DNA of 64,000 bases from Helichrysum umbraculigerum (Eukaryota; Streptophyta; Magnoliopsida; Asterales; Asteraceae): assembly GCA_949592205.1 (NCBI GenBank), contig CATIUR010000001.1, positions 45,587,001 through 45,651,000 of the forward strand, in the 5' to 3' direction. Positions within the stretch are counted from its first letter, which is position 1. The number at the start of each line of letters is the position of its first letter. The notes beneath the pieces were generated by a model, which worked only from the letters and a program-made list of their open reading frames with translations, had not been told where the DNA came from and did no database searches. This document shows, one piece after another, positions 1-10,946 of the stretch. Position numbers and translations under genes: made by a program.

Positions 1-350
1 AATTCTTCGTCTGAGGGTGTGTTGTTGAAGGGTTGAAAACTGTCGATTTCAATGGTTCGGACGTCAGTTGTTATGTCATGGATGTTCTCTTCGGCAAAGC
101 TTCCTGGTTGACGTGCCTTATATGCTGAAATTCTCTGCAGAAGTTTAGCATACTGGTCTGGGTGTGGTGATGATCGGAGTCCTTCTTCAAAAGTTTCTAT
201 GTCTCGGAGTCGGGTTCTGGTGAAGGGTTTTGATGGATCGAGATAGGAATTAAGGATGTTTCCCATTCTTTTAAGATGAGAGGATCTGAGCTCTTGGCGG
301 ATGACTCCGTAATCAACTGATTCTTCTGACGAAGAGCAATCATCGCAGTT

Positions 351-1400
351 TTATATTCTTTTAACTTCGGCCATTTGTGGCGAATCAGTGTGATCTTCAT
401 CTTCTTCCATTTCTTCCTCTTCTTCCTCTTCTGGTTCCTCCTCTTCTTCCTCCTCAGGGTCAGGTTCAATTTCTTCATCTGCTTCTTCGTATTCTACCTC
501 TTCTGGGTCGTATTCAGTGTCAGAAATGAGAACTGATGATCGGGTGAATTGTGGTTCCTCCTCTGGTTCTGATTCATCATCGGAACAGATTCTTCCTATG
601 GATATAGCATAACACTCTTCTTCTTCTGGGGTGCATTCCGGTTGGTCGATCTTGTAAGTGATGCTTTCACCATGCGATCGTAAAACAATCGTGTGGTTAT
701 ACACATCAATCACTGCTCTAGCTGTGTTCATGAATGGTCTTCCAAGGATAATTGGGATGTTTATGTCCTCGTGGATATCCATTACCACGAAATCCGTTGG
801 AAAGAAAAATTTGTCAACTTGAACAAGGACATTCTCAGCTATTCCCTTGGGGTATCTAACAGATTGGTCGGCTAGCTGGACGGTCATCTTAGTGGGTTTC
901 AAGTTTTCAAGTTCTAGCCTCTTAAACAGGGGGTAGGGCATAAGGTTAATGTTGGCTCCTAAGTCGGCTAAAGCGCTCATATTTCCGGAATTGTAGATAG
1001 AACTAGGGAGTGTAAATCTACCAGTATCTCCTAGTTTTTCGGGAAGGCAATTCTTAAGTAGGGCTGAGGTTTCAGAACTAAGGGGAATGTTGTTCACTTC
1101 AGGCAATTTATCTTTAGTGGATAGCAATTTCCAAATATACTTATTACGACCAGGAACTCTAGACATGGTATCAAGGAATTTTCCATCTAACTTAAAGGAC
1201 GATAGTTTCTTAGGTTGAACTTTAAGTCTAGCAGGGTAAGGGATTCTAACCTCCTTGTTCATGGTTTCCACAGCTGGTATCTTGACCTTTGGTTCTTCCT
1301 TTACTGGAACAGCAGCAGGTGGAGTAGTAGCTGCTTCCTTGGGTGTTGTAAGTTGCTTTGCTTCCTCAACATGCGGATTTTGAACCGTGTTGCTAGGCAA
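351..1400 (-). pseudogene. Athila-type retrotransposon aspartic protease with acidic linker
   Basis: The open frame encodes about 349 residues. Residues ~130-240 form a retroviral-type aspartic protease: ALADLGANINLMP carries the active-site Asp in the D-L-G-A form usual for Athila elements rather than DSG or DTG, followed by a flap-like region and the IILGRPFM motif. The C-terminal ~80 residues are almost all Glu and Asp (about 480-380 on the plus strand), a low-complexity linker before the missing reverse transcriptase. The reading continues from gag, but a frameshift near 1575-1585 and a TAA at 1428-1430 separate the two, so I call it a pseudogene fragment of one polyprotein. The shown Met is only the first available start, not a real one. 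Sure of family, less sure of the exact break. Confidence 0.85.
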
Positions 1401-1483
1401 ACTTCCTCGGGGTCTATTCTCAAGACGTTATGCCAATTGTCCAATTTGAGCTTCCAAATTCTTTAGCACAGCCAATTGATTTC

Positions 1484-2788
1484 TCATGAAGAGGTCGGCT
1501 TGATCTTGTCTAGCGGACGTCTTTTGGTTGAGCAGGTGTTGACCTTGCATGAATTGGGTGAAGGCGTCATCTGAACTTGTAGCTGGGGCATTTGTCTTGG
1601 TGGTTTGTTCAGTGGTTTGGTTTGTGTAGAAGTGGGTGCAGGAAGTGCAAGGGGTTGATTATAAGAAAGTTGTGATTGTTGTTGGTAGGGTGGATATCTA
1701 GGTGGGTATCGGGGTTGGTATGGTTGTTGGTTGTTTCTCGGTGGAACGGGAGGTCCTCTAGGTTGGTTGTTGTTCTGGTTGAAACCGGGTGGTCGAGCGG
1801 GAAACTGAGCATAGTAGACGGTGCCATCTGCTTCTTCGTATTCAACTTGGTATTCACCAGATGGTTGCGGGTTGGTGCAGTGTTGACAGACTTGCACTTG
1901 GTGTACTTGGTGCTGTTGTTTCTTAAGTTCTCCAAACTGTTTGACGAGCGAGTCCATTTTCTCCGTCAGTGCCTTAATTGCTTCGACCGGAATCGGGTTT
2001 GCAGTAGCGATAGGTGTGGAAGATGTTGAATGATCTCCAGAATTCCAATCGTGGTGATGCATAGTCATGTTTTCTATAAGGTTCCATCCTTCTCCGTCGG
2101 TCTTTGCCATGAAGCTTCCTTGTGCAGCAGCATCGAGGGTAGTTCGGTGGTTAGGATCTAAACCATTGTAGAAAGTGAACAATTGTGCAGACTTATCGAG
2201 TCGGTGATTGGGGCATTTCTTCAAGGCTCCTTTGAATCGTTCCCATTCGGTATATAATGACTCATCGAAAGCTTGTCGAAAGTTCATGATGTCATTTCAG
2301 AGTTTGGTTTGTTTAGAGGGCGGAAAGTACTTGGTTAGAAACTTTGTCGCCATCACAGTCCATGAAGGGATAGAGCCGGTCTCTAAACCTTCAAACCATG
2401 TTTGCGCATGATGGGTGAGCGAATAAGGGAAAAGGTATAAACGGATTGTATCTTGGCCAATTCCGTTTTGCTTGTAGGAATTTGAAAGAGAGATGAACTT
2501 GTCGATGTGAGAGTTTGGGTCATCACTAGGCAATCCATGAAATTGACAGTGGTTTTGGATTAGTTGGATGATGTGGTGTTTAAGCTCGAAAGATTGACCA
2601 GGGGTTTCGGGGTAGAGAATTGGTCCTCCTCTTCCTTCGATAGAGGGTTTACTTTTGTCAGCGAGAGTGATGCGTTCAGCCATTGCTTGCTTAAGAGCAG
2701 ATTGCTTCTTTTCTCGTCGAATAGTGCGTATTATAAGTTCTGGATCGGGAAAGTTAAACAGTGGTGCAGATCTAGGGGAACAGGTCAT
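1484..2788 (-). pseudogene. Athila-type gag
   Basis: Retrotransposon capsid protein in two blocks of the same frame. 2788-2297 carries the retrotrans_gag core (residues ~75-163: a stretch around HIIQLIQNHCQFHGLPSDDP, then LYLFPYSLTHHAQTWFEGL and a putative TKYFPP segment). A TGA at 2294-2296 interrupts it, and 2287 leftwards resumes at once with NFRQAFDESLYTEWERFKG, typical mid-gag of Athila. The stop is explained by one CGA to TGA change (Arg to stop). Further on is a Gln/Pro/Asn-rich region. A frameshift around 1575-1585 then puts the rest of the polyprotein in another frame. The Met at 2788 lies 115 bp after the primer site, so it is the likely true start. Confidence 0.88.
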
Positions 2789-2902
2789 ACACTAAAAGAA
2801 AAGACAATAAAGAAAATGTTTTTTTGTTTTTTTTTAGAAGGTTTTATCCTAAGGGTTTACTAGAATTGGGATTGGTTGGGCCTCTGTATCGGATAGTTAG
2901 TC

Positions 2903-2920
2903 TCCCCGGCAGCGGCGCCA
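2903..2920 (-). other. Primer binding site, tRNA-Asp type
   Basis: The minus strand reads TGGCGCCGCTGCCGGGGA, matching the complement of the 3' end of plant tRNA-Asp with one change. It lies six bases inside the LTR boundary and fixes the element's orientation. Confidence 0.9.
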
Positions 2921-4171
2921 AAAGCTTGATGCGTCCTTTTACGGACGATCGGTGGATGCTTAAAATTTTATAGTTGCTGGGGTCTAAGTGTAACTTACTG
3001 ATACTGAACCAAGGGTTAGTATATGATAAGTTGGACCTAGAGTCGTTCTTAAAGAGAAACTGAATTGAAACGGAGGTGATCCAATCAATCTTTCTTTTCT
3101 AGTAAAGGGTTTTAAAGGAGATGAGTTTTCGGTTCAGTTGACTAAGTAAACTAAATAAAGCGAATAAAATGTAATAAGATGTCAGATAATGCAAAGTAGT
3201 ATTTGTTGTGAGTTCGTTAGCTAATAATCGTGGGATGATGACTCTTACGGGAAAACGATTAACTAAATTGGGTTGCTTACAGGATTCATTAACTTATGGT
3301 ATAACCAATGGACTCCTTATTAGTCGGTTATCAACTAATATGTCACGAGGAACTAAGGTGTCATGATTCTGACCAGACGGACGATGCTCGACTCTCCACA
3401 CTCTCCTGTGAGGGAGTCAGTGGCCTATATTATTGAACGTATTTGCTCGTGGGCGAAGGAATAGAGTAGCAAGTCCATAACATGTCTAGCTATTCTTAAT
3501 ACCACAAAGATTATGAATCCATTAAACAACTAACTTAGAACTTGTGTCCGGACTTGTTTAATCAATTTCTACCAATGAAACTTAAGCGTGATAAACGAGG
3601 GAAAGCATTTAGGTTTCTTGCATACCGTACTTTAGGTTTCATGGTTTTAGGAAAAAGTATCCATTTAAGTTGGATTTCAAACTTGCCTTTCTCAATACAA
3701 TTAACAAATCCCTAGGTTTTCGTAAATGATCATTTAGCCTATAGCCTACCTAATCTAATCTAATCTAAACTAAAACAACTAATTAAAATGCTGATGGCTT
3801 TTTACAGAAAGTCAAACCCAGACCATGTCGGAAAATACTATGGTAGCTCACATCATATTTAATCGTTTACCGATGTTTCCGTTGTGAGTTTAATTGCTTC
3901 GCGATGTTTACATGATAAGTACAATGTGATTGGAAGTGTACAATACTCATGGCAAGTCCACGTAATCACATTGCATTTTATAATGCTTGCATGACGTTAC
4001 AATTAAAAACATAGTTTTTACACAGATAAATATTGACCGAGTATTGAGGTTCGCGACTCCTCTTTACAAGGTTACAGTCACGTTTGTCAATCGAAAGGCA
4101 AATATAAGTTTTAGGTTTAAAATCACAAGACAAGTCCGTTCACAAAGTTTCCAATTTTACAGCGTCGATCC

Positions 4172-4280
4172 ATAATACAACTACCTTCGGTCGTTACCGG
4201 CTTCCATATATTTGTACTATGCTCAAAAGCATTTCCAATACTATACCACGTAAACAGTCGAATAGGGGCCGTCGTATTAT
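4172..4280 (-). other. Putative structured RNA module in LTR leader (copy c)
   Basis: Ends pair as a 10-bp stem (ATAATACGAC with GTTGTATTAT on the minus strand) and an inner hairpin TGCTTTTGAGCA lies at 4220-4231. It aligns with copies at 18388-18496, 43607-43713 and 43736-43843. Pairing is inferred by eye from the alignment. Confidence 0.55.
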
Positions 4281-4699
4281 TTCACGACGTATTTAAAGTC
4301 ATCCCACAATTATATATACTAACTACATCACAACGAATACAATAGTAATCTACTCGCTAATCATGGTACAAACTAATTCTAGCATAATTAAAGCATACAT
4401 ATTTAATTAAGATAGAATAAAATACAAAGAACCCGGATTAAAGTGCGAGAAGGAATAGACTTGAATTAATAAGCGTAACTCCAAGCGTACACCAAAGATT
4501 ACAAAACGTTCTTTGCTTTCTTTCTACTCTAAACAAAGTGCTAAACTAATCTAATGCTAAATTTAAAGTAAGAAAGTAGAGTGAGAAAGTAAGAAAGTAA
4601 TATGACTAGTGCATATATGGGACATCTTGAAATGAAGCCTTATGCCTCCTATTTATAGGAGAGGTTTGGCTCACATTAGCATCAAGGGGTGCACATTAG

Positions 4700-4885
4700 C
4701 GCAATGTGGGTAAAAAGGTGCACCAGGTACTGTACAACGCGGAAAGGTTGTGCACCGGGTACTGTACAACGCGGAAAGTAGGCGCAGCAGGTACGTGAAT
4801 TAGCCAAAAAAGGAAAGCAAGACAGGGGGAGCAGTCCGGCGCCGCCCACCTTTGGCCGGCGGCGGCTGGCAGCCACCCGCCCCGT
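4700..4885 (-). repeat. GC-rich short repeat array upstream of LTR TATA box
   Basis: Two to three copies of a ~29-bp word with core GCACCGGGTACTGTACAACG, followed by a GGCGGCGGCTGGCAGCC-type stretch. It lies in U3, 50-230 bp upstream of the minus-strand TATA box. Confidence 0.7.
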
Positions 4886-5385
4886 TTCGCCGTCTTTTGC
4901 TTCGTTTCTTGATTCGTGCTTGTTTTCTTCGTTATGCGTCCATTTGAGTCGATTCTTTTTGCGTTGGATTCGTAATTCAAAAACGAAGATTTTGACATAA
5001 GATAGCCCCTGAGATGAGGTCCTAACTCCAGATATCGTGTACGCATCATTTGGATCTTCTGGCGGGCGTAGAATCTCATTCTTTATCCGTTTTAGTTGAT
5101 TCTTCTTCTGTTGGATTCGTATTTTGAAAAAGGATATCTTGGATAGAATGGATGTTGGTGAAGGGTACTTTAGTCTTGATATCTCGTTTTGATGCCTTGA
5201 ATCTTCAAACGTGTGTGAAATCTTCGTTTTTCATCCGTTTTGCTTGATTTTTATCGTGCAATCTTGTTTTGACCACCTTGGCATAATGTCATTGATTTGA
5301 ACCATATTTGAGTTCAAAATGCCAAGAATCGTTCCAGAATGAGAGATATATCGGTAGTAAAAACGTGACTTTTTACGCAATATCA

Positions 5386-7284
5386 GAATTTCAATCACCT
5401 GCAGACCGCCGCTTCTTTCTTAAAACCATCTCCCCGCCTCTATCGTACGGAAGTTCCTTTCTTTTTGTCATGATTTTTCACCATTACCATTTATCCAACT
5501 ATGCCTAAATTCTAAGTGTCGGATTCCATCCCACCAAATTTTTCAAAACACTTAAAATTGTTCCACTATTTCAAAACCTAAGTGTGGAATTTTTCCCGAA
5601 GAAAATCCTATGTCTTAGCAATGAACATTGAGGACAATGTTGTTTTAAGTGTGGGATACACGGTATATATACACCGCAAGTTTATATTTGCCTGTCCAAA
5701 GTAATACCTCCGTTTTAATTCAAACTTTTTCAAAAAAATTTCTCAAAACCAACCCAAAAGGTTGAGATTTTTAATCACCAAAACATTTGAAAACCCAACC
5801 TCGACGATGTTCGACATCCATTCGGTTGATTTCGAATATTTTCAAAGGATTTTAGTCTTAGAATATTCTTTTAAAGAGATAAACCTTCTGTCAAAATAAA
5901 TAAATTGCTTTGGAAAGTAAGATAAGGCAAAGATAAGAACGTATCTTAGAATAAAATTGAGAATTCCTCTAGGCATCGCATGACTTGGTGCATATGACCC
6001 TTTTGTTGTGAGGTACTTGAGCCATTAATAAGCATTCACTTTTAATGCTTCACTTTCATTTCTGAGTGTGCGCTGATGCATGTGTCTTTGAATTAGAACT
6101 TGCTCCTGTAATGCGTTTCGAGACCATACCAATGAGTGTCGTACGCGGTATAGGTGCAATTAAATGATCTTGGCATTTATTAGGATTAACCCATTTCTTT
6201 AATATCTTTTCAAGCCAACCCTTCCAACTTTCTTTCTAAAGACTATTGATGATCCGATTAGAAAACCCTTTGCGCCTTAGCCATTTCATTTCTCTAAACC
6301 CTAAAACACTTCCCCACAACACAAACACTTTCCCACCAAACACCATTCCAGCTCATGAATCTTCATAGATCATAAGTAAAGGACTGCTTGAGGTATCTTT
6401 CTATTGGTGTCTCATCTTCAAACATCTCTCCGTACCTATCAAGAGTTTAAAGAAAGAAATCCAAAATGAAGAAACGGTACAAAAGCGAAGTTATTACTCA
6501 TCACGAAGATATTATCCGCCAAAGACAGTACGAAAAATTGGTACTTGTCAAAAGAGAAGTCAAAGATGTCTCACTATACGAAGGATCTCCAAGGTCATAA
6601 AAATAAGAAAAATAAAAAGAAAAAGAAAAGAAAAAGAGAAAAAAAAAAAAAAAAAGTAGACCTTGGAGAGCTCCCATAAGAAGAAGACTACTCTCCAAAG
6701 AAGAAAAATCTATCAGAACTCAAAAGAAACATCAAGAGAAGAGATTATTCCTCTAGGAGATGAGTCTACTCTAGAAGTTATCTCAAGTAAAACTTGCTTT
6801 GATCTTTGAAAAGCCCCAAGTCTGAAGTTCCAAAACCCTAAAACCATTGACCAAACTACCCCTATCCTTACCCACTTTACCCTTACTCACACAACCCACT
6901 AAAATGCCTTGGGATAATTAGCACCGTTCTCAAAGGAGTGGTGGAGATTCGATTCTCGACCAAGCCTATGACGATAAGCACTGCATGACTGGCAATTAGC
7001 GATTTCATTTCTATAGATTATAGGTAACCCGATACACTTTGAGTGAATTGAGTGACCCACTTGTGAGAATCGCCCAGTCATGTACATCTACGTCTCGAGA
7101 GTTGATTAGTTTTATGTTTAAGTATATTTAATTTTTGTTGATGCTTACTTTCCGAAAAGATTTATCTACCTTGAAGAAGTAACTTTCCGCAGAAGATACT
7201 CTAAGCATCCAAAATTATTTTTCAAAAACTATTTTCCAAATGAGGTTTGCTTGAGGACAAGCAAAAGCTTAAGTGTGGGATATT
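5386..7284 (+). other. 3' internal non-coding region of a gypsy family B element
   Basis: No long open frame. It holds two copies of the gypsy 3' end phrase GAGGACAA..CTTAAGTGTGGGA (about 5629-5657 and 7254-7280), the second acting as polypurine tract just before the LTR. A block at 6904-7090 is highly similar to 58217-58420 in the other family B copy. 6601-6655 is A/G-rich low complexity. The left part was cut by the Athila insertion. Confidence 0.65.
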
Positions 7285-7784
7285 TGATGTATCGCAAAAA
7301 GTTACATTTTTACATACATTAATTGTCCCATATTTAGCTCTTTTCTAACAAATACATCTTAAATCATCATTATTCAATAACTTTTGTTAGAAAGGTATAA
7401 ACTTGTCGGTCTTTTGAAAATCAAGCAAAAAGGGCAGAAAACTGACCTAAATAGGCACTATTCTGAGCCTAACCCTAATTCTACTGTAAACTTCATACCA
7501 GATCCTCATAATAGTCTTATATTGTAGCTATGAAGATTACTAGAACGTGGATATAAGGATTGCTCAGAACGGATCAAGGACGAGAAAGTTATGCAAGAAA
7601 CAGCACCGCCGAATACTACAAAACGTATTTTAAACACGCCCGGGCCCCACACATCCAATTTCTACCAAATTGGCATCATTAGAAGCGTAACAGAATTATG
7701 AAGCCGTAGGCGAAAGAATCAAGTCAAACGGACACGAAACGAAGAAGATACGGCCTTCCGAAGTAATGAGAAAAGTCAGAAAAA

Positions 7785-7912
7785 TCACACGGCCTAGCAC
7801 ACGGCCACCACCAGGCCGTACACGACCTTGGTATAGCCGTACACGGCCCTAAACAAGCCGTACACGGCCCTTTTTAGGCCGTACACAGCCTCTGTTTCTC
7901 TCACACGGCCTC
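7785..7912 (+). repeat. GGCCGTACACGGCC inverted-repeat array in U3
   Basis: Four to six variants of the near-palindrome GGCCGT-AC-ACGGCC spaced 20-30 bp apart, ending about 65 bp upstream of the TATA box at 7976. The other family B LTR has the sister word GGCCGTGTACGGCC in the same place. Confidence 0.85.
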
Positions 7913-8889
7913 CTTCTTGCTTCGTTTGCTTGTACGTGTGCTTGTGGACTTGTACTCTTGGATCCAAGGCTTGCCTATAAATAGTGGCCTCATTCACCTC
8001 ATTTCACACACCAATTCTTCATAGAATTCTCTCACTTTCTCTCTCACACAAACTTTCTCTCTCACACACACTTTCTCTCTCTAGCACTACTCTTAGGAGT
8101 TAGAGGATAATTAGATTAGGTTAGTTTCTCTCTCTAGTTTCTCTCTCTAGAGAACTAGAGAGATGTAGGCACGGTTCAAGTGGGGAAGATAGCTGTAGCT
8201 TGGGAATTTTATTGTATTGAAGTTTTCAAGATTCTGGCTTGTACTACTCAGTGTTACGCTGCTTAAATACTGGTTATTACTTATTCATTTACTTACGGTT
8301 ATTATGTTTTGTTTGCATGATATCTTTGTTTGTGTTGTGAATATTGTCATGCTATTTACGTAGTTTAATACTGTGATTGTTGAAATGTAGATATTAGGAT
8401 TATGGATGATATTTAATTCATTGGGATAAACGTTATGAAACAACGGAAGTAACGTTATACGGCTTTCATTTGTATAGCGCCGGAATCATCACGAATGTGT
8501 GTAGTACGGAACGTGGAAGCTATGAAAGTCATGGGCACAATCCGTTGTGGAATAATGTTCCCAATATTATGATTGGTGATTGTTTTGCTGTGTATCTGGT
8601 TGAGTTTTACATGAATATAGACTTAATAAAGTGTCCACCCTTTCTAGTCTTTCACGTGACTATTGCCTTAGGATAGGATCTGATCAACCCTAATACTACG
8701 TAGATATAGTTATCTCATATTACAGTATGAAGCTATGAATATTCCGTAAAACGGAACAGTACTTCGTATAGCGTTGGAAACACCTCGTGCGGAGTACAAA
8801 TACGTGGAAGCTAAGGAACTGCCGAAGGTTTATTTCATCGTGGAATACCTAGAAGTCACCCTTTTAGAATATGGGTCTAGGAACAATAA

Positions 8890-9160
8890 AGCTGTGGAAA
8901 TGCTCGCTGCACCGTACACCGTTAGTACACCAAGGTTAAAATACAGCTGTGGAAATGCTCGCTGCACCGTACACCATTAGTACACCAAGGTTAACATACA
9001 GCTGTGGAACTACTTTAACGTACAGTACACCGTTAGTATGCCTTGAGTCTGGAACACTGTGGATATGCCAAATGCACTGTACACCGTGAGTATACCTTGA
9101 GTCTGGAACACCGTGGATATGCCAATTGCACTGTACACCGTGAGTATTCCTAGGGATGAA
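8890..9160 (+). repeat. Five-unit ~55-bp tandem array in LTR leader
   Basis: Units start near 8890, 8944, 9000, 9056 and 9110. Each has the frame GCTGTGGAAATG..GCACCGTACACCGT.AGTA. Units 1-2 and 4-5 are near-identical pairs. The other family B LTR has only one recognisable unit (about 59921-59975), so the array expanded in this copy. Confidence 0.85.
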
Positions 9161-9460
9161 CGCCTGATAGCAAATGAGGGTCTAATTCATGACGGAGTTA
9201 ATTATGCTTAAACCTGATATAAATGAGTTCTGAAAAGAAAGCAAGTATTCGGCTGTAATACAAGATGCTTAAACCGCTTAACTCAACATAACCGACAGCT
9301 CAACATATACAGCATACAATTAGTACATACCTAGATAAACTCAGATAGATTTAGGTGTTAAGAAAGGTCAGATAGAAAATTGCAGTTTGTTACCTTATGC
9401 CTACACCCAGGATATATCATCCGTAGAGGTCGCTTTGTCTTACAAGGCAAGTGAGGGGGG

Positions 9461-10005
9461 TGATGATCCCAGATTGAGATCTTAGTATGTATTACTTTGA
9501 TTGATTATTAATAAGCTTGCGGAATAGTTTACTAATAACTTGAAGAACAAACTTGTATATAACAGAATATCTAACCAAAAGCTTCAATATTATTATCAAT
9601 AATACGAACACACAATTGTGTTAGGGTTTACAACCTTGAAGCTAATAACTAGAATGACTCGTATCTTCTAGGGTTTTACAGGATCTCTATTTATAACATA
9701 TAGAGTCCTTTACAAAATCAAACATATTAGGAATCCTCATCTACTCCTAATATAACTCTAACCAACTTTATCTAACCAACAGTGGTTATCTATATATCTA
9801 ACAGGGGTAGTACTCGTATATTACTAACAGAGGTTGAGTACTTGATACAAAATACAAATTACACGTTCAACAGTGGCACTGTTAGACTAAAACTAATTGA
9901 CAGTGGCACTGTCAACACAAAAACTCTAACAGTGGTGAACTTCTTCTAACAGCGGTAATCATACTTGTATTCTGAGCAGATCTGACAGTGTCTCAGGTCT
10001 CAACA
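9461..10005 (-). repeat. 3' LTR of non-autonomous Copia element
   Basis: 545 bp, minus-strand ends TGTTGAGACC..GGGATCATCA. Contains repeated words CAGTGGCACTGT. Four transitions separate it from the partner at 11589-12133. Confidence 0.93.
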
Positions 10006-10040
10006 ATCTCCCCCTAAACTTGATCATTCTCAGCAATGAA

Positions 10041-10946
10041 TCAAGTTTCTTCATCTTTCTTTTCATCTTTCTGAGTTTGATTCTGTTTTCTCCTTCTCTC
10101 CTCCTCTTTCATTCTTTCCAACTCCATTCTTTTATGGAACTGATTGAGCACCATATATAAAGCATTAAATGCTCCTTCTGAAATCACTGTAGTTCTCAGT
10201 TGAGATGCAAGCACATTTCTTAGAGTATGAGTTCCCAGAACATATCTTCTTTCATCAAGCATATAGATTGACATTCCACTTCTGAATAGAATCATATGAA
10301 CTCCAGCTCTAACAAAATACCTCCATGTATTCACAGCATCAATACAATTTAAGAACAAATTGATGAATGGCTCAGGCTCAAACAGCATATTCAGACATCT
10401 TCCCAATTCTCTTTCCATAATCACCAGTGAAGCCTGCCTATCTCCTTGACTGTTTAGCTCAAACAGATCTAGAATGTCTAATCTGTTCACATTCTTAAGC
10501 ACATCAGCAACAGATGACAAACATTGCTCATTCCCATCCTCTCTAACAATCTTGATCTGTTCTTTATCACCATCAGCAACTTTTGATTTTATTCCTTTCC
10601 ATTCAATTATCTTTGATGATCTATCATGATTGATGTGAATATTTTCTTTATAATCCTTCACTTCTTTGATATATTTCTTCAACTCTTCTGCATCTCTCTC
10701 TAAATCAGGAACTACACTATCAGAAGCAAGAACTCCATTCCACCTTATCTTTAAATTTTGATAAGAAAGCCTTTTGATTTCTCTTTCTTTGGCTTCTGCT
10801 TCATCTTGTTCTTTCTTTTCAATTCTCTCTTGCTCCTCTTTTCTCACCTGCTCAACAATTCTCTTTCTATCCTCATCCAATTTTTTCTTAATGAATTTGT
10901 CTTTCTGAATCCTTTTCTCAAAATCTTCCTTTTCCTCATTCTGCAC
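10041..10946 (-). CDS. Copia-element second ORF, coiled-coil protein of unknown function
   Basis: 301 intact residues with a convincing coding character. Residues ~1-65 are very rich in Lys, Glu, Asp and Arg with heptad-like spacing and should form a coiled coil. The middle holds a globular-looking part (around MERELGRCLNMLFEPEPF and VRAGVHMILFRSGMSIYML). The tail returns to a charged helix. I recall similar text at the C-terminal ends of Copia polyproteins in Asteraceae-like sets, so it is probably the leftover 3' end of pol after a large deletion, not a captured host gene. It overlaps the gag frame end by 11 bp in another frame and ends 26 bp before the polypurine tract. No enzyme motif is visible; I cannot assign a role. 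Confidence 0.7.
   Translation of the reverse strand: MQNEEKEDFEKRIQKDKFIKKKLDEDRKRIVEQVRKEEQERIEKKEQDEAEAKEREIKRLSYQNLKIRWNGVLASDSVVPDLERDAEELKKYIKEVKDYKENIHINHDRSSKIIEWKGIKSKVADGDKEQIKIVREDGNEQCLSSVADVLKNVNRLDILDLFELNSQGDRQASLVIMERELGRCLNMLFEPEPFINLFLNCIDAVNTWRYFVRAGVHMILFRSGMSIYMLDERRYVLGTHTLRNVLASQLRTTVISEGAFNALYMVLNQFHKRMELERMKEEERRRKQNQTQKDEKKDEET

Larger units (their letters stand above)
1..5385 (-). mobile_element. Athila-type Ty3/gypsy retrotransposon, 5' part
   Basis: A minus-strand LTR retrotransposon cut by the left window edge. Reading leftwards it has a 5' LTR (5385 to 2927), a tRNA-Asp primer site, gag, an Athila-type aspartic protease and an acidic linker; reverse transcriptase, integrase and the 3' LTR would lie off the window. 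Positions 1-350 still read as the protease-RT linker, with no recognisable domain. The base after the LTR (5386) begins GAATT, the expected right-hand target duplication; its partner is outside the window. The insertion lies in the 3' internal region of another gypsy element (family B). Coding parts carry one nonsense codon in gag and a frameshift between gag and protease, so this copy is not autonomous. Confidence 0.88.
2927..5385 (-). repeat. Athila (family A) 5' LTR
   Basis: On the plus strand it runs from TGATGCG to ATATCA, giving TGAT..ATCA termini (2459 bp). It matches the solo LTRs at 17140-19633 and 42365-44816 throughout. A minus-strand TATA box (TATAAATA, 4650-4657) is preceded upstream by a GC-rich repeated segment (about 4700-4885). 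The A5-GTCACG-T5 box is at 5359-5374 and the structured leader module at 4172-4280. Confidence 0.9.

Noticed and set aside
197..478. Basic 93-residue ORF overlapping the Athila protease
   Set aside because: Lys-rich translation of the acidic GAA/GAG repeat in a shifted frame; a shadow of the acidic linker.
2903..2920. Plus-strand match to the 3' end of tRNA-Asp
   Set aside because: Only the terminal 18 bases match and they lie beside an LTR, so it is a primer binding site and not a tRNA gene.
6899..7087. Antisense ORF shared with 58136-58324 (a common RHRL.RES.LHH....GANYPK pattern)
   Set aside because: Between the two copies most codon changes in that frame alter the amino acid (for example GGT/GAT, AAT/GAT, AAC/GAC, GCA/ACA), so there is no sign of protein-level selection; the block is better read as conserved non-coding.
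7785..7912. Short regularly spaced palindromic repeats resembling a CRISPR array
   Set aside because: Plant nuclear DNA with LTR context; units are variable, spacers of 8-15 bp are too short, and there are no cas genes. It is a U3 repeat array.
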